Source of the DNA: Xiphias gladius
Lineage: Eukaryota; Chordata; Actinopteri; Istiophoriformes; Xiphiidae
Length of the DNA stretch: 64,000 nucleotides
NCBI RefSeq assembly: GCF_016859285.1
Contig: NC_053409.1
Location: forward strand, 20,903,976-20,967,975
Direction of reading: 5' to 3'
The position numbers were made by a program, and so were the translations under genes. Below, piece after piece: positions 63,912-64,000 of the stretch. Numbering within the stretch: position 1 is the first letter of the stretch; every line of letters begins with the position of its first letter. A model generated the notes under the pieces. The model searched no databases. It was not told the DNA's origin and saw only the letters and a list, made by a program, of their open reading frames with translations.

Positions 63912-64000
63912 GTACAATACAGTCTGGAGTAGATGTGATATGGTGGCCTGTTGTCATTCTAATTTGAGTCACTGCGGTTGCTTTAAAAACAGAATTCAGA

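Overview
The window looks like nuclear DNA of a ray-finned fish, most likely a percomorph teleost. It holds compact multi-exon vertebrate genes with GT-AG introns, typical teleost dispersed repeats (Tc1-type and hAT-type MITEs, foldback elements, long TG/CA tracts), and gene neighbours matching known vertebrate synteny. I saw no LTR retrovirus-like element, no CRISPR array and no prokaryotic organisation. All exon models were built by eye from reading frame, splice sites, intron phase and remembered family sequences.

Layout from left to right: vsnl1 (+, 1.2-2.6 kb, 191 aa, complete coding part); smc6 (-, 6.0-18.2 kb, 26 coding exons, 1091 aa); a 4.5 kb intergenic stretch with GC-rich sequence, microsatellites, an unassigned 155-codon ORF and two strong hairpins; tdrd6 (+, 22.7-27.0 kb, one giant exon plus a short last exon, five Tudor domains); ankrd66 (+, 28.8-30.4 kb, 3 coding exons); an adhesion GPCR of subfamily F (-, 30.8-40.8 kb, 16 coding exons, 979 aa); a 5 kb repeat-rich gap; slc5a6 (-, 45.9-54.3 kb, 15 coding exons, 622 aa); cenpo (+, 56.3-60.1 kb, 6 coding exons, 297 aa), probably sharing a divergent promoter with slc5a6; an unrecognised coiled-coil gene (-, 60.3-60.9 kb) tail-to-tail with cenpo; and the first coding exon of tp53i3 (+, 63.8 kb), which runs off the right edge.

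The genes do not form one pathway. They fall into blocks known from human: vsnl1-smc6 (2p24), slc5a6, cenpo and tp53i3 (2p23), and tdrd6-ankrd66 (6p12). Functions are neuronal calcium sensing (vsnl1), SMC5/6 DNA repair (smc6), germ-granule/piRNA biology (tdrd6), cell-surface signalling (the GPCR), biotin/pantothenate uptake (slc5a6), kinetochore assembly (cenpo) and quinone reduction (tp53i3).

The observations most worth checking are a GPCR intron whose ends almost coincide with a hAT-like MITE, a shortened five-Tudor tdrd6, a pre-miRNA-like hairpin upstream of tdrd6, the mixed 2p/6p synteny, the unrecognised coiled-coil gene, and a 152-codon overlapping upstream ORF in slc5a6.
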